Part shown: positions 1-7,931 of the stretch, in pieces
Numbering within the stretch: the first letter of the stretch is position 1
How the letters are laid out: the number at the start of each line of letters is the position of its first letter
NCBI GenBank assembly: GCA_043805315.1
Contig: JAZDID010000103.1
Location: 1 to 33,759, forward strand
Direction: 5' to 3'
From: JAHJEM01 sp043805315
GTDB lineage: Archaea > Nanobdellota > Nanobdellia > Woesearchaeales > JAHJEM01
DNA: 33,759 bases
Position numbers and translations under genes: made by a program
Notes under the pieces: generated by a model
What the model saw: the letters and a program-made list of their open reading frames with translations, nothing else
Database searches by the model: none
Told to the model about the DNA's origin: nothing

Positions 1-2
1 AG

Positions 3-497
3 CATTTGAAAATCATAGAGAGCTACACTGAAAAAAGCCTTAAGCAGTACTATGATCTTCTCAAGGAGACTTACGCATACAATAATTTCACGCCCTTGCC
101 GTTCCAGTTCTACAAGGATGTCATAACCCATTACCATGAGAAAGGTGAGTGCAGGTTCCTGCTCGCAGTGTACAAGGGAAAGCCGATCGGAACAATAGTC
201 GGAATAACTTATAAAGAAACTCTATATTATTGGACAGGTGGATTCCTGAGGGAGCAATCGCAGCTCTATCCGAATGATCTTTTGCAGTGGGAACTCATCA
301 AATGGGGCTACCAAAAAGGCGTGAAAATCTATGACATGCTGGGCGGAGACATCGAGGGCATACGAAACTTCAAGCTCGGCTTCGGCGGAGAGCTGGTCGA
401 GTACAAGAAAGTGTTCTCTGGAAAGAAATTATACTTGCTCGCTTCCCTCTACGCAAAGTTCGGGATGGGGCTGAGGAATGTATTGCGGAGAATCTAG
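3..497 (+). CDS. FemAB/BioF2-like GNAT acyl- or aminoacyl-transferase, 3' part only
   Basis: The reading frame is open to the left edge, so this is the C-terminal part (about 164 residues visible) of a longer protein; the TTG at 6 is only an internal codon. The visible part has the second-GNAT-domain pattern of FemAB-related proteins: a YYWTGG strand, an LLQWELIKWG helix, YDMLGG and then NFKLGFGGELVEYKKV near the C-terminus. FemAB relatives transfer aminoacyl or acyl groups to amino sugars or peptides, and in archaeal glycan loci they probably modify surface polymers. The gene converges on the minus-strand locus, and its TAG stop shares the CTAG at 494-497 with the stop of the GT2 gene. Family call is good; substrate is unknown. 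Confidence 0.75.
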   Translation, partial: HLKIIESYTEKSLKQYYDLLKETYAYNNFTPLPFQFYKDVITHYHEKGECRFLLAVYKGKPIGTIVGITYKETLYYWTGGFLREQSQLYPNDLLQWELIKWGYQKGVKIYDMLGGDIEGIRNFKLGFGGELVEYKKVFSGKKLYLLASLYAKFGMGLRNVLRRI

Positions 498-1216
498 TCA
501 TATCTTCCTTTCAGCTCATTCAGCCGTATCTTGAGAATGTCTTTAAACATCCTGAGGGAATCTCTCACCAGCCTGACCTTGCTGTTCGGGTCATTGAGCC
601 AGCGCACGCCGACTTCCTTGATCCGGTATCCCTTTTTGCGGGCAATGTACAGCAATTCAGCGTCAAATGCCCAGCCTTGCAGCTGCTGTTTTTTGAACAG
701 CTCGGGAATGATTTTCCGCTTGAACATCTTGAACCCGCACTGTGTGTCCTTTATCCCTTGTACAAGGAAGAGCCGTACAAACAACGGGAACATCTTGCCG
801 GCAAGAATCCTGTAGAACGGCTGCCTGGTCTGAATGTGTGAGGTCTTCAGGTTCCGAGATGCGATAATGATGTCATAGTCTTGTGCAAGAGGCAGGAACT
901 TGTCGAGCTCTTCGATGGGTGTGGACAGGTCTGCGTCAGAAAAGAGCACGAGGCTCTTGCGGGCCGCGAGCATGCCTCGTTTGACGCTGTAGCCTTTCCC
1001 CCTGTTCGGCCTGTTCGTGAGCAATCTGATGTGCTTGTCACGCTGCATGAACCGCTTGACGATCTCTTTGGTCAGGTCATTGCTGCCGTCGTCAACGATG
1101 ATGAGCTCATACTCGAGCTTCTTCTTCCTGAGGTAGTGGAGTATTTTCGTGAGTGTCGCCTGTATCCGCTTCTCCTCATTGTAGCAGGGAATCACGATCG
1201 AGAGTTCCTGGCTCAT
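494..1216 (-). CDS. Family 2 glycosyltransferase, ALG5/dolichyl-phosphate glucosyltransferase-like
   Basis: The product is 240 aa, the size of the soluble catalytic domain of ALG5/DPM1-type enzymes. An N-terminal IVIPCYNEEKRI nucleotide-binding strand is followed by VDDGSNDLT and the metal-binding SDADLSTP (DXD-type). Further on are GFKMFKR and WAFDAELLYIARKKGY, the pattern typical of polyprenyl-phosphate hexosyltransferases. Such enzymes move a hexose from a nucleotide sugar to a polyprenyl phosphate at the cytoplasmic face of the membrane. No membrane helices are visible. The ATG overlaps the stop of the GT39 gene as ATGA (1213-1216), so the two are probably translationally coupled. A GT39 enzyme typically uses exactly such a lipid-phosphate sugar donor. 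Confidence 0.88.
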   Translation of the reverse strand: MSQELSIVIPCYNEEKRIQATLTKILHYLRKKKLEYELIIVDDGSNDLTKEIVKRFMQRDKHIRLLTNRPNRGKGYSVKRGMLAARKSLVLFSDADLSTPIEELDKFLPLAQDYDIIIASRNLKTSHIQTRQPFYRILAGKMFPLFVRLFLVQGIKDTQCGFKMFKRKIIPELFKKQQLQGWAFDAELLYIARKKGYRIKEVGVRWLNDPNSKVRLVRDSLRMFKDILKIRLNELKGRYD

Positions 1217-2868
1217 GGGAAGCCTCCTTCTGATTCTTTCGCTTTCCTATACTCGTAGACCTGCAGGTCGTAATCTGTATTCCCGTACATGTCTCGCCAG
1301 TAGTTGCGCAGCTGGCTCTTCAGGCTGAGCTCGTGTGCCACGCATGTCCTCTGCAGGCTGAGGGTTGGCTCATCAGCTGACGAGCCGAGTTGGACCAGCC
1401 ACACTGCGTCATAGCCTGCGGTGAGATTGAGGAATGTGCACGCGTTCTGCGGTGTTATAGGCCTGAGCGCTTTGAACATCCCGAGCTGGTCAAAGTGTTC
1501 ATAGGCTGTCTCATTCCAGCCGGTGAATGCGCCGTACACTGGGGCGTGGCCGGTGTAGTAGTAGTTGAAATCATGGATATAGCTCTCTGCTGCCAGGATG
1601 ATTGCTTCGTTGCCGGATTTTGGCTGGATAAAGGTCACTGCCTCCCGCCAGTTCTCCCGCGAGTAGTCCTCCTGGAAATAGTTGTATGCTGACACGAGGT
1701 TGAGCAGGATGATGAGTGTCAACGCAGCGTACAAGAGCGGCTTTTTAAGCCTATCAATGCCTGCTGCCAGGATAAGGTAGTAGAATGGAGAGATAAGGAG
1801 GAGGTGGCGCGCGTAGGTCTGAGGTGTGAGAATGCTGAACCCCCAAAGCAGGAGTAGGGCTGTGCTCGGCACGAGCAAGAGCAGCGCCAGGAGCGCAAGC
1901 CGCGTGTCTCTCTTTCTGAGAAAGGAGAAGCGCCAGGATCCTGGATTTCTGTGGCTCGTGAATGCTTTGCAGAGTAGGGCTTTGCAGAGTAGGAAAGGGA
2001 AGAGGACGATGCTGGCAAGGAAGCAGGCAAGGAATACTGGACTGTGCAGGTTCACTTTCAGGTAGCCTGCGCTGAGATGGAAGAAAATCATGAGCATTCT
2101 CACGAAGATGTTACTGGTGTCAGGCGAGAGCCAGCTCACTTTTGCGTTCGGGTCAAGGGTATAGGTCACCTGCTCGAGAGTGGTCTTTATCGAGACCTGT
2201 GCAGAGAATATGGGCAGCCAGGGCAAGAAGAGCAGGAGGATCGCGAGGTTAGCCAGGATCCATGCTTTCCAGAATTTCCTTTGGACTTTCATCAGCAGCA
2301 CGTAACAGTGCAGAGCAAGGAGCAGGAAAATAAAGTAGTAGTGCGTGTATAGCCCTGCTGCGCTGAACAGGACAAACAGGGCTGCGTTCAGGAGACTCTG
2401 CCGCTTCAGGAACTTGAAAAAGAAGTACACTGCAACCAGGGAGATCAGAACAATGAGTGAGTACATGCGGAGCAGCTGCGAGTAGCGCAGGTGAGCTTCA
2501 GAGACAGCAAGTATGCCTGCTGCCAGAATCCCGGTCCGAGGGCTGAACAGCAGCTTGCCCAGCAGGTATGCCATGACTACTGCGCCGGCATGGAAGAGCA
2601 CAGAGCTCAGCCTGAGCCAGAATTCTGACTTGCCCAAGAGCTGCCAGAAGTGGAGGAACAGGTAGTAGCCTGGCGGGTGCGGGTCTCCTTTGATTGAATC
2701 TATCATCTCAGGAATCGGCTTGCTGGCCTCATAAAAGGAATATCCTTCATCTCCCTTGATGGAGGGCGCGCCGAGGCTGGTAAGTTTGAAACAGAAAGAG
2801 ACAGCAAGGATTCCGAGGAGCAGGAAGAGATGCTTATTTTTTTTTGTTGTCTGTGGTGCCATGAGCAT
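1213..2868 (-). CDS. GT39/PMT-like membrane glycosyltransferase (GT-C fold)
   Basis: This 551-aa polytopic protein has many hydrophobic segments. Acidic residues D40-E41 (IKGDEGYSF) lie in the first extracytoplasmic loop, where GT-C enzymes keep their catalytic acid, followed by a conserved DPHPPGYYL stretch at about 62-70. GT39 enzymes use polyprenyl-phosphate-linked sugars on the outer face of the membrane to glycosylate proteins or lipids. Two in-frame starts are possible, ATG at 2868 and ATG at 2862; neither has an obvious ribosome site. The gene lies 24 nt after the LegB-like stop and overlaps the ALG5-like gene, which could make its donor. Acceptor and sugar are not predictable. Confidence 0.85.
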   Translation of the reverse strand: MLMAPQTTKKNKHLFLLLGILAVSFCFKLTSLGAPSIKGDEGYSFYEASKPIPEMIDSIKGDPHPPGYYLFLHFWQLLGKSEFWLRLSSVLFHAGAVVMAYLLGKLLFSPRTGILAAGILAVSEAHLRYSQLLRMYSLIVLISLVAVYFFFKFLKRQSLLNAALFVLFSAAGLYTHYYFIFLLLALHCYVLLMKVQRKFWKAWILANLAILLLFLPWLPIFSAQVSIKTTLEQVTYTLDPNAKVSWLSPDTSNIFVRMLMIFFHLSAGYLKVNLHSPVFLACFLASIVLFPFLLCKALLCKAFTSHRNPGSWRFSFLRKRDTRLALLALLLLVPSTALLLLWGFSILTPQTYARHLLLISPFYYLILAAGIDRLKKPLLYAALTLIILLNLVSAYNYFQEDYSRENWREAVTFIQPKSGNEAIILAAESYIHDFNYYYTGHAPVYGAFTGWNETAYEHFDQLGMFKALRPITPQNACTFLNLTAGYDAVWLVQLGSSADEPTLSLQRTCVAHELSLKSQLRNYWRDMYGNTDYDLQVYEYRKAKESEGGFP

Positions 2869-2892
2869 GCCCTGGGGCCAGTACCTGGCTGT

Positions 2893-3972
2893 TCAGATGA
2901 GCCTGTTGTCTTGCAGACGTTTTTTTATCTCTTCTTTGGTGAGGAGCGGTGCTTGGTATGAGTTGTAATTCTTCGGGTCGATCCGGTGGTGCCCTGACTT
3001 CGTGTGCTGGGCGTAATGCGGAAAGAACACGTCTGGCCTGATGACAAACATCCCATCGACCTCTTCTGCAAGATTTGACTCTTCCTCAGTCATGAGCAGC
3101 TCATCCATCCGTTCACCTGGCCTGATGCCGGTGATCTCGATTTTCACCGTGTCCGGGTTGATGCCGAATTTTGGACTACATTCCCTGATCATAACCTCGG
3201 CGAGGTCCTGTATCCGGAACGCGTCCATCTTCAGGATGAATATTTCCCTTCCTGTGGTGATGACTGCGCTCTTGAGTACGAGGTTGACTGCCTGAGGGAT
3301 GGAGATGAAGAACCTGCGCATCTCTGCATGGGTCAGGGAGACTGGCCCGCCGTGCTTGATCTGGTTTATGAAGATCGGCATGACTGATCCCTGTGAGTTG
3401 AGGACATTGCCGAACCGCACGCAGGAGAAGACTGTCTCTGTTTTCCTGCGGTAGCATGCGTTCATGATGAGTTTTTCGCCGAGCAGTTTTGTCGCGCCCA
3501 TCGTGTTGACCGGGTTCACCGCCTTGTCAGTGCTGATGAAGATGACCTTGTCCACTTGTTCGGCGATCGCCGCGTCGATCAGGTTCTCGGTGCCGATGAT
3601 GTTGGTCTTGACTGCCTCGTCAGGATTGTATTCACAGGCCTCGACGTGCTTGTAGGCCGCGGCATGGAAGATGATGTTGATGCCGGAGCTTGCCCTCATT
3701 AGGCGCTCCTTGTCCCGGACGTCTCCGAGAAGGAAGCGCACGTTCTTGTGCGCTTTCATGAGCTGCTGGAAGGTGAACATTTCTGTCTCCCTGTTGTCGA
3801 GCACTCTGACCTGCTGAGGATTGAACTGGAGAAGCTGCTTGACGATCTCTGAGCCGATGGAGCCGACGCCGCCAGTGACGAGGATTGTCTTGTTTTTGTA
3901 ATACTCCTGCAGAGCGTCTTTCTGCTCGTTTCTTGTATCTGTTCCCGGTGGTTTTGTGAGTTTTGCGCTCAT
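2893..3972 (-). CDS. legB: NDP-sugar 4,6-dehydratase, short CapD/LegB/PseB type
   Basis: The product is a 359-aa extended SDR. The NAD-binding loop is GGVGSIG (34-40), and AAAYKHV near 104-110 is characteristic of the FlaA1/PseB/LegB/CapD group. The catalytic region is ISTDKAVNP with M158 replacing the usual Tyr and K162 (MGATK), the altered Ser-Met-Lys triad known for these dehydratases. The N-terminal transmembrane helices of long WbpM-type proteins are absent. The expected product is a 4-keto-6-deoxy-HexNAc nucleotide. The next gene upstream encodes the fused acetyltransferase-aminotransferase and overlaps by 4 nt (ATGA, 3969-3972), which places the enzyme as the first step of a legionaminic-type pathway. 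Whether it inverts C5 (PseB) or not (LegB) cannot be read from motifs; the NeuC-like neighbour favours LegB. Confidence 0.82.
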   Translation of the reverse strand: MSAKLTKPPGTDTRNEQKDALQEYYKNKTILVTGGVGSIGSEIVKQLLQFNPQQVRVLDNRETEMFTFQQLMKAHKNVRFLLGDVRDKERLMRASSGINIIFHAAAYKHVEACEYNPDEAVKTNIIGTENLIDAAIAEQVDKVIFISTDKAVNPVNTMGATKLLGEKLIMNACYRRKTETVFSCVRFGNVLNSQGSVMPIFINQIKHGGPVSLTHAEMRRFFISIPQAVNLVLKSAVITTGREIFILKMDAFRIQDLAEVMIRECSPKFGINPDTVKIEITGIRPGERMDELLMTEEESNLAEEVDGMFVIRPDVFFPHYAQHTKSGHHRIDPKNYNSYQAPLLTKEEIKKRLQDNRLI

Positions 3973-5780
3973 TGTCTTGCAGAAAGCCCTGGCTTTTTTT
4001 TAAATGTTTGGGTATTTTGCTCCTTGATGGCGGCAGCGAGTGTATCGACAACGCGCCGCACTTCTTCCTTTCGCAGGCCAATGAAGAATGGTAGGGCGAG
4101 GGTCTGGCTGCTCACCTGCTCGCAGACAGGGCAGTCTCCTTCCTTGTAGCCGAACCTCTCCCTGTACAGCTTCTGGAGATGGATCGCAGGGAAGTACTGG
4201 CGTGCCTGGATGCCTGATTCCTTGAGCTGCGCCATGACCTTATTCCTGTCAATGCCTTGGTCGAGCAGGACAACGTAGACAAACCAGCTTCTCGCGTATC
4301 CTTGCAGCGAGAGGTCCGGCAACGGCCGCACTCCGGTGATCTTTGCAATGCAGTTGGCATACAGCTGCGCGAGCTTGTTCTTCTCTGAGAGCATCCACTC
4401 GAGTTTCTCGAGCTGCGTAATCCCGAGTGAGCAGCTCATCTCGTTGAGGCGGTAGTTGTAGCCGATTTTGTCGTGCTCGAGCCAGTCCATGCTTGCAGGC
4501 CTGCCCTGGTTCCGCAGGCTCTTCAGCAGCGCGTACTCTTCCCTGCTGTCAGTGGTGATCATCCCTCCTTCTCCTGTGGTCATCTGCTTGTTGGCATAGA
4601 AGGCGAACACTGCGGGGTTGCCTGAGGTGCCGACCTTCTTCCCGTCGTGCTCTGCAGCAACAGCTTCGCAGGCGTCCTCGATGACCCTGAGTCTGTGTCG
4701 CGTCGCGATCCTGTTGATCTCGTCCATGTCGCACGAGAGGCCGAAGATATGCACGGGAAGGATCGCCCTGGTTTTCCTGGTGATCGCGGCCCCTATCTTT
4801 TTTGTGTCGATGTTGAGCGTTGTCCTGTCAATGTCGACGAAGACTGGCTTGAGCCGCTCGGAGAGCAGGCAGTTCGCTGATGAGATGAAGCTGAAGGGCG
4901 AGGTAATCACCTCATCCCCTTCCTTGAGATTCAAGAGTCGCACGAGAAGGTGGAGGCCGCACGTGCCGTTCGCGACAGCCACCGCGTGCTTCGTGCCTAT
5001 GAACTTCGCGAACTTGAGCTCGAACTCCTCTGCCCTCGGTCCCAGGCTGAGCGTCCCACTCTTCAGCACCTCTGCGACTCCGTTGATATCATTCTGGTCG
5101 ATGAATGGCCGTGCCATCCGGACAGACCTCTCTTGAGTTAGCTGCGGCGTCGGGAGCTTCTTGATTGTTGCAGGCGTCCCTGCCGCCATGACCCTGTCAG
5201 GAATGTTCCTGATCACGCTCGAGCCGCTGCCCACGATCACATCTTCTCCTATCGTGAGGTCGTTGTTCACTGCTGAACCGATGCCGATCCATGAGCGTGC
5301 GCCGATGGCCACGGTGCCTCCGACGTGCACGCCGGGGCTGATGTGGACGAAATCATTGATCCTGCAGTCGTGGTCGACTGTCGCGCCCGTGTTCACGATT
5401 ACCCCTTTTCCCAGCCTCGCGTTCGTGCAGATGATCGCGCCTGCGCAGATGACGCACCCTTCCCCGATGCCGGCGTCTTTTGCGACGATGGCTGTCGGGT
5501 GTATTGCAGTGATGACCTTGATTTCCATGGTTTTGCACTTCCCGAACACATTCTCCCGTGCAGTGTTGTCTCCGACCGCGAGGGCTACAGCGTCTAACTT
5601 TTTCTGTTTTGCGAGCGCCACCATCTCAGCGCAGGTGATGATCCTGATTCCCTGAAAATCCTTGCCTGCGAACGAGGGGTTGTCATCTATGATTGCGACG
5701 ACCTTGTCCTTCTTGTTATGGCGCAGGATGTCCAGGACCACCCGTCCATGCCCTGATGCGCCGTAGAGTGCGATGTTCAT
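3969..5780 (-). CDS. Fused PglD/LegH-type N-acetyltransferase and DegT/LegC-type aminotransferase
   Basis: One 603-aa frame holds two enzymes. Residues 1-205 are a PglD/NeuD-like sugar acetyltransferase, with a Rossmann-like start (LYGASGHGRVVLDIL), then left-handed beta-helix hexapeptides and the likely catalytic His137 in TVDHDC. Residues 220-590 are a DegT/DnrJ/EryC1 aminotransferase with IEDACEAVAA (PLP-contacting Asp369) and FYANKQMTTGEGG, where K398 should form the PLP aldimine. Together they would aminate C4 of the 4-keto sugar and acetylate the new amine, consecutive steps done by separate LegC and LegH proteins in bacteria. A short linker at about 206-222 joins them. The gene is 7 nt downstream of the LegG gene and overlaps the LegB gene by 4 nt. 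Confidence 0.87.
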   Translation of the reverse strand: MNIALYGASGHGRVVLDILRHNKKDKVVAIIDDNPSFAGKDFQGIRIITCAEMVALAKQKKLDAVALAVGDNTARENVFGKCKTMEIKVITAIHPTAIVAKDAGIGEGCVICAGAIICTNARLGKGVIVNTGATVDHDCRINDFVHISPGVHVGGTVAIGARSWIGIGSAVNNDLTIGEDVIVGSGSSVIRNIPDRVMAAGTPATIKKLPTPQLTQERSVRMARPFIDQNDINGVAEVLKSGTLSLGPRAEEFELKFAKFIGTKHAVAVANGTCGLHLLVRLLNLKEGDEVITSPFSFISSANCLLSERLKPVFVDIDRTTLNIDTKKIGAAITRKTRAILPVHIFGLSCDMDEINRIATRHRLRVIEDACEAVAAEHDGKKVGTSGNPAVFAFYANKQMTTGEGGMITTDSREEYALLKSLRNQGRPASMDWLEHDKIGYNYRLNEMSCSLGITQLEKLEWMLSEKNKLAQLYANCIAKITGVRPLPDLSLQGYARSWFVYVVLLDQGIDRNKVMAQLKESGIQARQYFPAIHLQKLYRERFGYKEGDCPVCEQVSSQTLALPFFIGLRKEEVRRVVDTLAAAIKEQNTQTFKKKPGLSARQ

Positions 5781-5787
5781 GTATGCC

Positions 5788-6945
5788 TCAGTACGCGAGT
5801 CTCTTCTGGAGGAACTCTGTGTCGATTTGTATTTCTGCGAGGATCTTGGCGATCCGCTCTCCTGCCTTCCCGTCTCCGTAGATGTTCGTGCATGCCTGTG
5901 CCTGTTTCCTGAATGCCGCAGAGAGGGCCTTGTGTATCCCTTTCAGGATGGCGTTCCGGTCATGGGAGACATCGATGATGTTCGTTGACCGTTCCCTTCC
6001 CTGCTGCCGCGGCCCGATGTTCACCACCGGAAGCTTGAAGCAGGCAGCTTCGATGATTCCGCTGCTTGAGTTGCCGACCAGGACAGCAACATGCTGCAGG
6101 AGGCCAAGATACTCCTCATGAGCCAAGCTCGGGACAGTCTTGATAAAGGGGTGCTGGTACTTCTTGATCACCGCAATCATGCGCCTTCCTCCTGCGTCTG
6201 CGTTCGGGTAGATGATGACTGTCTGCATGCCCAGTTCTTTGATGGCTTCCAGGGTTTCCTGCATCTGCGCTCCTGGATCCGCATGGTATATTGTACAGGG
6301 ATGCTGGACAACGAGGATGGTCTGTCTCAAATGCAATCCCAGGCGTTTTTCAAGCTCTTTTTTTGGGAGAATATGCTGGTGCATGATCGCGTCGATGCCT
6401 GGCGCGCCGACAGTGAAGATGCGCCGCTTCTCTTCTCCGAGCTGCCGGATCCGCTCAGCGCTTTTCCTCGTCGCAGGGAAATGGATGTGGCTGAACTTCG
6501 TGATTGCGTGGCGTGCAGATTCGTCGATAGTTCCGGAGATGTCTCCGCCGTGGATGTGGGCGATGCAGATGTTCTGGTAGGCTGCGGCGATGGCTCCTGC
6601 GAGCGTCTCCACCCTGTCTCCCAGGATGATGAGGATGTCTGGCTTGGTCTCTGCGAACGCCTCTGCGAGCTTGAGAGTGCCGAGGCCTGCTGCCTTTGCG
6701 ATAGCCAGCGGCGTGTCTTCGCGCATACCGATGTCGACTTTCTTCTCGATGTGGAAATCTTTCTCAATTTCCTTGTATGTGCTGCCGAATTCCTTGAGCA
6801 GGTGCATGCCGGTCGCGATGATTACGAGTTCAAGTTTTGGCTGCTTTTGGATCGCTTCCATCACTGGCTTCAGGAGTCCATATTCTGCCCGGGTGCCGGT
6901 GAGCACGCAAATCTTCCGTTTTTTCCCCTTTGTTTTCTTATTCAT
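5788..6945 (-). CDS. legG: Hydrolysing NDP-HexNAc 2-epimerase, NeuC/LegG family
   Basis: The product is 385 aa and matches NeuC-type enzymes, which release a 2-epimerised free sugar from the nucleotide. Motifs are GTRAEYG (17-23), GDRVETL, AHIHGGDISGTIDESARHAITK and the C-terminal GNSSSGIIEAA plus NIGPRQQGRERS. In a pathway with a LegB-like dehydratase and LegH-LegC fusion the substrate would be a 2,4-diacetamido-trideoxyhexose nucleotide, giving a mannosamine-type sugar for the synthase. I chose ATG 6945 over the longer open frame to 7071: the protein then begins MNKKTKGK just before the first beta strand, and a TATA box ends 28 nt upstream. UDP-GlcNAc as true substrate (a sialic acid NeuC) is the alternative. 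Confidence 0.88.
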   Translation of the reverse strand: MNKKTKGKKRKICVLTGTRAEYGLLKPVMEAIQKQPKLELVIIATGMHLLKEFGSTYKEIEKDFHIEKKVDIGMREDTPLAIAKAAGLGTLKLAEAFAETKPDILIILGDRVETLAGAIAAAYQNICIAHIHGGDISGTIDESARHAITKFSHIHFPATRKSAERIRQLGEEKRRIFTVGAPGIDAIMHQHILPKKELEKRLGLHLRQTILVVQHPCTIYHADPGAQMQETLEAIKELGMQTVIIYPNADAGGRRMIAVIKKYQHPFIKTVPSLAHEEYLGLLQHVAVLVGNSSSGIIEAACFKLPVVNIGPRQQGRERSTNIIDVSHDRNAILKGIHKALSAAFRKQAQACTNIYGDGKAGERIAKILAEIQIDTEFLQKRLAY

Positions 6946-6972
6946 TTTACAAGAAGAAAAAACTGAATATGG

Positions 6973-6980
6973 TTTATAAA
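6973..6980 (-). promoter_or_regulatory. TATA box for the legG operon
   Basis: TTTATAAA is centred about 31 nt before the ATG at 6945, so transcripts would carry a leader of only about five bases or none. This promoter would let legG, legH-C, legB, GT39 and GT2 be expressed independently of the genes beyond the plus-strand methyltransferase. Confidence 0.6.
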
Positions 6981-7141
6981 TATTCTGTATTTGCTTGGAT
7001 GATTTCCGGGTTTGTTGTTTATATGTGGTCAAGTGTTGCGAAATGTTTGGCGTCTTTCTTTTTATAGGCACTCCTCAATTTCTGATTGTTTTTGAAAATG
7101 TTCTTAGGATGATGTGTAAATTTGCCAGATACAAACAGAAG

Positions 7142-7150
7142 TTTAATAAA
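7142..7150 (+). promoter_or_regulatory. TATA box for the plus-strand methyltransferase
   Basis: TTTAATAAA is centred 26 nt before ATG 7172. This spacing would give a leaderless mRNA and supports ATG 7172 over the longer open frame starting at 6995. Confidence 0.55.
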
Positions 7151-7171
7151 TACCTACAGGTGAGATACCGT

Positions 7172-7882
7172 ATGGACTGCAAAGATTTACAAACAGGCCA
7201 AACAACAGACATGTTTTGGTTCAAGGCAAAAAATGATCTTATACAGATTTTAATGAAAAAAGCTTGTAAAAATAAAAAGGGATTGCGAATTTTGAATATT
7301 GGTGTGGGCACAGGAGATGATTTAAAAATCTTGCATGACTATGGAAACAATTATGTTATAGACATCAATAAAAAAGCATTATCTGTTGTTAATGATAGGT
7401 GGTGTGTTGAAAAAAAACATGCCGATGCGTGTACTGTGCCATATCCTGATAATTTCTTTGATGTCGTGGTTTCTTTTGACGTCTTTGAGCATATAAAAAA
7501 CGACCGCAAAGCAGTTCGAGAGGTTCGCAGGGTTTTAAAAAAAAATGGTTTTTTGATTTTTAGCGTTCCTGCGTTTCAAGTTTTATTCAGCAGCCATGAT
7601 AAAGCGCTTCATCACCGAAGGAGATATGACAAAAAAAGCATTATTGCGCTCTTATCTCCGTTTAATAAAATAAGAATTTTTTACTGGAATTCTTTGCTGT
7701 TTGTACCTCTGGCCCTTATGAGAATAATAAAGAAGGAATCAAAAACAAAAGTTGATCAAATGAATCTCGCGCCATGGCTGAATAGTTTATTTTACAGATG
7801 CGTATCGCTGGATAATTATTTGATACAGAGGAATAATTCAATGCCGTTTGGATTAAGCATTGTTGGATATTGTTGCAAATGA
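7172..7882 (+). CDS. Class I SAM-dependent methyltransferase, AT-rich and antisense to the cluster
   Basis: The product is 236 aa. Motif I is ILNIGVGTGDDLKIL near residues 38-52, the acidic residue after strand 2 is in YVIDINKKAL, and VVSFDVFEHI is the usual motif IV region of Methyltransf_11/25 proteins. A hydrophobic IFYWNSLLFVPLALMRII stretch follows the catalytic core. The substrate is unknown; neighbours suggest a sugar or lipid-linked glycan. The gene runs against all surrounding genes, uses A/T-rich codons (many AAA, ATT, TTA) unlike its GC-richer neighbours, and separates legI from legG. These points suggest a later insertion. The start was chosen from TATA spacing. Confidence 0.82.
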   Translation: MDCKDLQTGQTTDMFWFKAKNDLIQILMKKACKNKKGLRILNIGVGTGDDLKILHDYGNNYVIDINKKALSVVNDRWCVEKKHADACTVPYPDNFFDVVVSFDVFEHIKNDRKAVREVRRVLKKNGFLIFSVPAFQVLFSSHDKALHHRRRYDKKSIIALLSPFNKIRIFYWNSLLFVPLALMRIIKKESKTKVDQMNLAPWLNSLFYRCVSLDNYLIQRNNSMPFGLSIVGYCCK

Positions 7883-7931
7883 CCATGCATTTGCGAAGAT
7901 AATGGCTGCAAAAAAAGTCAGGGCTCGCGTC

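Noticed and set aside
6091..6966. A 291-codon plus-strand open frame opposite legG
   Set aside because: It is antisense to a well-supported NeuC/LegG gene, has no recognisable domain and a low-complexity Cys/Asp-rich composition typical of a shadow frame.
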